Part shown: positions 5,433 through 9,662 of the stretch, one piece after another | Numbering within the stretch: position 1 is the first letter of the stretch | How the letters are laid out: every line of letters starts with the position of its first letter | DNA from: F1-120-MAGs023 sp038228615 | GTDB taxonomy: Bacteria; Actinomycetota; Acidimicrobiia; IMCC26256; PALSA-610 | NCBI GenBank assembly: GCA_038228615.1 | Contig: JBBRPC010000135.1 | Location: forward strand, 1 to 9,662 | Direction of reading: 5' to 3' | DNA: 9,662 nucleotides | The notes under the pieces: generated by a model | What the model was told of the DNA's origin: nothing | The model's input: only the letters and a program-made list of their open reading frames with translations | Databases searched by the model: none | Translations under genes and position numbers: made by a program

Positions 5433-6198
5433 TCGTCTGCGCGGCCTCGCCGCGCTCGTCACCGGTTCGACTTCAGGAATCGGACTCGCCACAGCGGTGA
5501 TGTTCGCCGCAGAGGGCGCACAAGTGTGTATCACCGGCAGAGATCACGATCGTGCAGCATCAGTGGCCGCAACAATTCGCCAAGCAGGGGGAGTCGCTCA
5601 CGTCGTGCTCACCGATCTCAACGAGGAAGCGGCAGTGGCCGAACTCATCGCTCGCAGCGCGCAAGCAATGGGATCGCTCACAGTGCTGGTCAACAATGCA
5701 GCAAGTGCTTGGGCAAACGACGCTGCGGTCGGCGACCTCGACACGGCAGCATGGCGTGGCGCATTTCGGATCAACGTCGACGCACCGATGTGGGCTTGTC
5801 GGGCGGCGATTCCTCACATGCTGCGCGCCGGCCACGGTGCGATTATCAACGTGTCGAGCCGTCAAGCCGAACGCGCAAGCAAGCAGTTCACCGCGTACGT
5901 TGCAAGCAAGTCGGCGCTGAACGGTCTGACGCGCGCCATCGCCGTCGACTACGCAAGCAGCAATATTCGCTGTAACACGATCAGCCCGGGTTTCGTGATC
6001 AATGATCGCCGCGACGCCGAAATCGACTCCGACACTCTGGCGCGTCGCCAAGCGATGCACCTCACGCGACTTGGCCGCGCGGACGACATCGCAAGCGCGG
6101 CAGTGTTTCTCGCTTCCACTGAATCGGAATTCCTCACAGGGATCAATCTCCAACTCGACGGCGGCAGTAGCAACGCCCGCGCCGCGACCTTGGGGTGA
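5425..6198 (+). CDS. Short-chain dehydrogenase/reductase (SDR), classical type
   Basis: This 257-residue protein is a classical Rossmann-fold SDR. It shows the cofactor motif TGSTSGIG (13-20), NNA (90-92), Ser145 in INVSSRQ, the catalytic Tyr158 and Lys162 (YVASK), ISPGF (187-191) and the late FLTGINLQLDGG. The basic residue after the second strand (TGRD, Arg39) favours NADP(H). Family members include 3-oxoacyl-ACP reductases and sugar or alcohol dehydrogenases; the substrate cannot be read from the sequence. The ATG lies within the last codons of map (ATGGCTGA, eight-base overlap), so translation is probably coupled. TTG 5401 upstream is possible but would extend the overlap and add residues not usual in the family. 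The TIM-barrel gene follows after 30 bases, which suggests carbohydrate or polyol metabolism as the shared theme. Confidence 0.92.
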   Translation: MADRLRGLAALVTGSTSGIGLATAVMFAAEGAQVCITGRDHDRAASVAATIRQAGGVAHVVLTDLNEEAAVAELIARSAQAMGSLTVLVNNAASAWANDAAVGDLDTAAWRGAFRINVDAPMWACRAAIPHMLRAGHGAIINVSSRQAERASKQFTAYVASKSALNGLTRAIAVDYASSNIRCNTISPGFVINDRRDAEIDSDTLARRQAMHLTRLGRADDIASAAVFLASTESEFLTGINLQLDGGSSNARAATLG

Positions 6199-6228
6199 CC
6201 CGATGGCTGCGAAACCTTCAGGCACGAC

Positions 6229-7047
6229 ATGGTGATTCCCATCAGTGTCAGCGCGATCTGCACGTACAGTCTCTCGCTCGACGAACAGCTTGCATTTTGG
6301 CAGCGCCACGAGATCAAGCGTGTCGGCATCTCCGTCGCGAAATTGGAAGCGTACGGATGGGAGGCAGGCGTTGAGCTTGTGCGCCGAGGAATTGACGCCG
6401 GACATTTTTCTGTCGGCAATGTCATTGGGCTGGGACCATTTCTGCTCGATAACCCCGAATTGTGGGATCGGCAGCGAGAACGCGTCATCCGTTCGCTTGT
6501 CGCTGCCAACACGTTCGAAGCAACAACGGTCGTGCTGACCACTGGCCCGGCGAGAACGCTCTCGTGGGAAGAGGCAGCCGATGCGTTCGACACGGCCATG
6601 CGTCCGGTCCTCGGTGAGGCCGCGCTCCGTCGAATTCGGTTCGCGATCGAACACACGCATGCCTTGCGCGTCGATGTCGGGTTCGTTCACTCGTTACACG
6701 ACGCCATCGACCTCGCGATCCGACTCGACGCCGACGTGTGCATGGAAATCAACGCATGCTGGGCCGAGCGCGGTTTGTACACAACACTCCGCGACCACAT
6801 CTCACGCATCGGTCTCGTGCAGATCAGCGACTTCGCGATCGGCACTTTGGCCACTCCAGATCGACTCGTTCCAGGCGATGGCGATATTCCGTTACAGCGC
6901 ATCCTCTCTACGCTGCTCGACTCGGGGTATCTCGGCGACATCGACATTGAAATTATCGGCCCCCAGATCGAAGCAGAGGGTTACGACCGCGCAATTCCCC
7001 GAGCCATACTTGCAACCGAAGCCTTACTCACTTCGGTGAGCCGATAG
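6229..7047 (+). CDS. Sugar phosphate isomerase/epimerase-like TIM-barrel protein
   Basis: This 272-residue protein fits the xylose-isomerase-like TIM-barrel / AP endonuclease 2 superfamily. Strand-end residues expected to hold a divalent metal or substrate are visible: Glu141 (IEHTH), Glu173 (CMEINACW), Asp201 (VQISDF), the PGDGDIP loop (215-221) and Glu241 (DIEIIG). The order matches IolE/hydroxypyruvate-isomerase-type proteins, but the usual His in the HxKD-type motif is replaced (VQISD), so metal binding may be altered. The reaction is unknown; isomerisation or epimerisation of a sugar or keto-sugar is the family expectation. ATG 6229 has only a weak CAGG upstream; GTG 6232 is next to it. 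It is the last gene of the rightward operon, behind the SDR, and its final 20 bases overlap the converging DUF2332 gene. I see no terminator hairpin between them. Confidence 0.87.
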   Translation: MVIPISVSAICTYSLSLDEQLAFWQRHEIKRVGISVAKLEAYGWEAGVELVRRGIDAGHFSVGNVIGLGPFLLDNPELWDRQRERVIRSLVAANTFEATTVVLTTGPARTLSWEEAADAFDTAMRPVLGEAALRRIRFAIEHTHALRVDVGFVHSLHDAIDLAIRLDADVCMEINACWAERGLYTTLRDHISRIGLVQISDFAIGTLATPDRLVPGDGDIPLQRILSTLLDSGYLGDIDIEIIGPQIEAEGYDRAIPRAILATEALLTSVSR

Positions 7048-8134
7048 CCGACGTCGCACCCAACCAGGTGATCGGCGGACCGTGAAATCCCGCTCGCGCT
7101 ACAACGCGCGATTCGCCAGACGGCCACATCGTGACGGTCACATTCGTCGAGATCAGATCGGGTGCCGGTTCCAGCGTCAACCAGGCCAATGGAGCGTCGT
7201 TGCTCGCGGCGACGCCGCGAGCAACGAGCACAGATCGGATCGCTGATTGATCGGGCTCCGGGAGGTACTGCCACATGATCGAGTGCATCAATACGGTCGC
7301 GAAACCCGACCGCGCAATGACGCGCCGCGCAACCCAATCGCTCGCTGAACTCTGTTCGATCGTTACCGGTACGGTCCGAGCCGTCACCAGCGCCGCGCGT
7401 AGTCGGGCAATCCGCGAATGATGATCCGGCCAGACATACGACAGGAGCTGCAACTCCCCAGCATTCGTCGTCGCATCGATGGGATTGAGGTCGCACCCAA
7501 CGCGGTGCGCGATACGAGCGTCAGCGCTGAAGGGCGGGTTACCGACGTAGCTCGCCGCGTCGAACCGCAAGGCTGCCTCAGGGGCGCCCCAGGTCTCGCC
7601 TTGTTCGTTCGTGTATCTATACGAGTCGAGGCGCAAATTCAGGCCGGCGCTCGACCCAATCTCAAAGAGGCGTATGGCCAATCCGGTCGACATCGCAATC
7701 ACGGCGAGTCCGCACGCCAACCCTGCCGCGCGACCGACCTCGTTCGTCTGAGGATCCCGCGTCAACCAGTCGAGCACCAACGTAGGCGGATCAACCAAGA
7801 GTTGCTTGATCAGCTCGTACGCAGCGTCGGGGTCGCCCGGCGCGACCTCGTTTGGCCACACTGCAGCCAGTTCGCCACCTTCGCCACCGAGCACACAGCG
7901 CTGTATCCCGGCTAACAAACGAAGCGTTGCCGCGGAGTCGTACGACATCGGCGTGCGCTCAAGCAAGGCCCCGATGCGGCGGTCGCCGCGTTCATAGTCG
8001 GCGATACACAGCGTGAGAATTCGGTCGTAGAACGAGGAACGCGCCGCTGACGCTCGCATTCCTGCACGCTGCCATTTGAGAAGGTCGAGCACCGTCTCGC
8101 GCTGTTTCCATCCGTGCTGGCCGAGGTAGGTCAT
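7028..8134 (-). CDS. DUF2332 family protein
   Basis: This 368-residue protein carries the DUF2332 landmarks: LRLLAGIQRCVL (71-82), DPQTNEVGRAAGLA (127-140), IRLFEIGSSAGLNLRLDSYR (154-173), RVGCDLNPID (211-220), LSYVWPDHHSRIARLR (231-246) and LMHSIMWQYLP (282-292). The segment FEIGSSAGLNL resembles motif I of Rossmann-fold S-adenosylmethionine methyltransferases, and CDLNPID could be the following acidic loop; methyl transfer is inference, as the family has no assigned function that I know. The start ATG 8132-8134 overlaps the stop of the thioesterase gene (ATGA). The frame stays open to 8227, but that part is the shadow of the thioesterase gene. It is the last gene of the leftward operon and overlaps the converging TIM-barrel gene by 20 bases. 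Confidence 0.88.
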   Translation of the reverse strand: MTYLGQHGWKQRETVLDLLKWQRAGMRASAARSSFYDRILTLCIADYERGDRRIGALLERTPMSYDSAATLRLLAGIQRCVLGGEGGELAAVWPNEVAPGDPDAAYELIKQLLVDPPTLVLDWLTRDPQTNEVGRAAGLACGLAVIAMSTGLAIRLFEIGSSAGLNLRLDSYRYTNEQGETWGAPEAALRFDAASYVGNPPFSADARIAHRVGCDLNPIDATTNAGELQLLSYVWPDHHSRIARLRAALVTARTVPVTIEQSSASDWVARRVIARSGFATVLMHSIMWQYLPEPDQSAIRSVLVARGVAASNDAPLAWLTLEPAPDLISTNVTVTMWPSGESRVVARAGFHGPPITWLGATSAIGSPK

Positions 8135-8658
8135 GTTCCTGGTCCAAAAGTTCGCGGCGATCGCTTTCGACGTTCGATGATACGTCCTTCGATCACACCA
8201 ACGCGATCGAAATATTCGGCTGGCCAATCAACGACCGTGCCGCGCCGCAACAACAATTGCACCACCCACGCTTGTGCCACAGGACGGCCCACCGACGACT
8301 CAACAAGACGCTGTTCCAACACTGCCGCTTTGCCTTCGATGCGCAGATAACGCATGGCTCCGACAAACGACTCTCCAGGCATGCCCTGCGATTCATACAA
8401 AATATGCGATTCCCGAACAGCGACGACGAGTGACGTCGCGCGCATGGTCTCCACCCACCATGCGCCGACGGTCCTCCTCACGTAGTCGATGCGCATGTCG
8501 TTGAACAGTTGGCCAATCGCGGCGTTGTTCAGATGGCCTTGCGAGTCGTAGTGGCCGTCGCCCGCAACAACAGGCACAACTGTCGCGAAACCGTCGGCCC
8601 GCAACAACCGCGCGCCAGCGGCCGCGGCATCCACACTGGTGTCGACCTCTTCGCTCAT
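8131..8658 (-). CDS. Hotdog-fold acyl-CoA thioesterase-like protein
   Basis: This 175-residue protein looks like a 4-hydroxybenzoyl-CoA/YbgC-type hotdog thioesterase. The key region is HYDSQGHLNNAAIGQLFNDM (36-55): an Asp-x2-Gly-His-x-Asn-Asn motif starting the long hot-dog helix, with Asp38 as likely catalytic residue. RIDYVRRTVG, the strand SLVVAVRESHILYESQGMPG (76-95) and RYLRIEGKAAVLEQRLVE (103-120) follow in the order expected for the sheet. Members hydrolyse acyl-CoA or aromatic-CoA thioesters in the cytoplasm; the substrate is not deducible. ATG 8656-8658 overlaps the SDR stop (ATGA). The frame is open further upstream to 8757, but that lies inside the SDR and has no homology. The C-terminus overlaps the DUF2332 start in the same way, so all three are probably translated in step. 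Confidence 0.85.
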   Translation of the reverse strand: MSEEVDTSVDAAAAGARLLRADGFATVVPVVAGDGHYDSQGHLNNAAIGQLFNDMRIDYVRRTVGAWWVETMRATSLVVAVRESHILYESQGMPGESFVGAMRYLRIEGKAAVLEQRLVESSVGRPVAQAWVVQLLLRRGTVVDWPAEYFDRVGVIEGRIIERRKRSPRTFGPGT

Positions 8659-9473
8659 GCCCACATGAACGCGCCACCGTCGGCCATGAACGTATGACCC
8701 GTGACGTACCGACAAGCGTCGGAAACCAAGAACCACGCGAGCGGACCAAGATCCCATTCGGGATCGCCCTGGCGCCGCATCGGACAGCTCTCAATGAATT
8801 GGCGATACCCCTCGCTCTGCTGGGCGCCAACGCCTTTGTGGGTCGCCGCGGCCGGTGCAATGCAATTCACAACAATTCCGTCCATCGCCCATTCGCGCGC
8901 GGCAGTGCGGGTCAGCGCACGGATCCCTTCTTTCGAAGCGTTGTACGCGGCAAAACCGGTGCCCCCGGTGATTCCCATCGACGAGGCGAAGTTGACGATT
9001 CGGCCCCAACGTTGCGCGGCCATATGGGGATGTACGGCTTGCATCGCCCACAAGGTGCCTTTCACTCCAGACGTGTAGAAGACGTCGAGATCGGTATCAC
9101 TCACGGTTGCAATGTCGTGCAACGGTCGAAACGTTTGGGCGTTGTTGATCAACCCGTCGACCCGTCCAAACCGTTCAAGCGTGGCACTCACCATCGCATC
9201 GATTTCCGTGCGTTCCATAATGTTCGTGACCACGCCAATGCATTCCGCACCCAGTGTCTCAATGGCTTCGACAGTCTCCGCGAGCAGTTCCGGTTTCCAC
9301 TCAGCAACGACAACCCGCGCTCCACCTTTGGCGAGATGCATCGCCATACCCCGCCCGATTCCTCTCCCAGCACCGGTCACGATCACCACCTTGTCGCGAA
9401 CCTCATGCATCTCGGCTGCGTGGCTTGGCGTCGCCAATGGATATTCACCATCGGTATACGTCCACGGATCCAT
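8655..9473 (-). CDS. Short-chain dehydrogenase/reductase (SDR), NAD-type
   Basis: This 272-residue protein is a classical SDR: TGAGRGIG (33-40), NNA (110-112), Ser164 in NFASSMG, catalytic Tyr177 and Lys181 (YNASK), IAPAAATH (205-212) and the late YVTGHTFMADGG. An acidic residue after the second strand (VVAEWK, Glu58) favours NAD(H), unlike the SDR at 5425. It has an extra N-terminal stretch of about 25 residues (MDPWTYTDGE onward) before the Rossmann fold; if this is not real, ATG 9408-9410 (MHEVRDK) would be the start, but neither has a strong Shine-Dalgarno. A GTG at 9507-9509 would lengthen it further. It is the first visible gene of the leftward SDR/thioesterase/DUF2332 operon. Such SDR plus hotdog pairs suit beta-oxidation-like or CoA-ester metabolism, but the substrate is unknown. 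Confidence 0.88.
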   Translation of the reverse strand: MDPWTYTDGEYPLATPSHAAEMHEVRDKVVIVTGAGRGIGRGMAMHLAKGGARVVVAEWKPELLAETVEAIETLGAECIGVVTNIMERTEIDAMVSATLERFGRVDGLINNAQTFRPLHDIATVSDTDLDVFYTSGVKGTLWAMQAVHPHMAAQRWGRIVNFASSMGITGGTGFAAYNASKEGIRALTRTAAREWAMDGIVVNCIAPAAATHKGVGAQQSEGYRQFIESCPMRRQGDPEWDLGPLAWFLVSDACRYVTGHTFMADGGAFMWA

Positions 9474-9662
9474 TCGAACTCGATTCTCACTCGCTCGCCA
9501 TGCGAGCACCTACTGCAGTTGGAGGCTCAGCCCCTCGGACACACAATCGTCTCCGACGGTACATCGTGACTCGGCCCTTGCCGTTCGAAATGCGTATTCA
9601 ATCGATTCAGCAGACCTGACGACGCAGCAAAACAACTTGCAGGATGCACACGATGCGCAACG
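9474..9662. other. Upstream region of the SDR operon, no gene seen
   Basis: These 189 bases contain no convincing gene. On the minus strand all three frames are open from the right edge and close at 9607-9609, 9527-9529 and 9510-9512, but none has the codon bias of the neighbours. A short inverted pair, GAGG and CCTC, flanks GGCTGAG near 9523-9537. On the plus strand an ATG at 9652-9654 with AGGA about eight bases before it could begin a rightward gene, but only three codons are visible. The promoter of the SDR operon is presumably here; I could not pick a clear -35/-10 pair. Confidence 0.4.

Noticed and set aside
5560..6690. Long open frame of 376 codons on the minus strand
   Set aside because: It covers the SDR and TIM-barrel genes in antisense; the product is Arg/Asp/Cys-rich and lacks motifs.
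9510..9662. Minus-strand frame of 50 codons open from the right edge, starting Cys-rich
   Set aside because: Third-position GC is low compared with neighbours, no known motif appears, and two other frames are open from the edge for a while as well. It cannot be told from chance.

Overview
The window looks like a compact, GC-rich actinobacterial chromosome, most likely from the Acidimicrobiia or a similar planktonic lineage. Four signs point there: an RsiG-like protein, a DUF2332 protein, a methionine aminopeptidase with an actinobacterial-style N-terminus, and frequent GTG and TTG starts. Genes are tightly packed with many stop/start overlaps. I found no rRNA, tRNA, CRISPR array, insertion sequence or prophage gene. 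The taxon is an inference from protein families.

Layout: (1) 1-2511, minus strand: a leftward cluster of a SirB1-like transglutaminase-fold protein, a stand-alone Lon substrate-binding-domain protein, an unrecognised 64-residue protein and a MoaD/ThiS-type sulfur carrier. After a 150-base gap with a possible promoter comes an RsiG-like coiled-coil protein that runs off the left edge. (2) 2510-3490, plus: a secreted or membrane protein with a His-rich extracytoplasmic domain and about five membrane helices. Its start overlaps the start of the SirB1-like gene in a CCATGG palindrome. (3) 3501-4016, minus: a small bacterial SET-domain protein. (4) 4100-7047, plus: a group II truncated haemoglobin, methionine aminopeptidase, a short-chain dehydrogenase (SDR) and a xylose-isomerase-like TIM-barrel protein; the first three overlap and the fourth follows by 30 bases. 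(5) 7028-9473, minus: an SDR, a hotdog-fold thioesterase and a DUF2332 protein joined by two ATGA stop/start overlaps. This operon converges on, and overlaps by 20 bases, the end of the TIM-barrel gene. (6) 9474-9662: no convincing gene.

The most interesting item is the RsiG-like fragment. It carries a near-perfect copy of the cyclic-di-GMP signature E-x3-S-x2-R-x3-Q-x3-D, with the final D replaced by E, and the first half of a second copy at the window edge. This suggests a c-di-GMP-responsive anti-sigma factor. It has no canonical in-frame start codon, although a strong GGAGG stands six bases before an ATC. The second point of interest is the SDR/thioesterase/DUF2332 operon, whose strict coupling suggests a shared acyl-CoA or lipid-related pathway for a family of unknown function.
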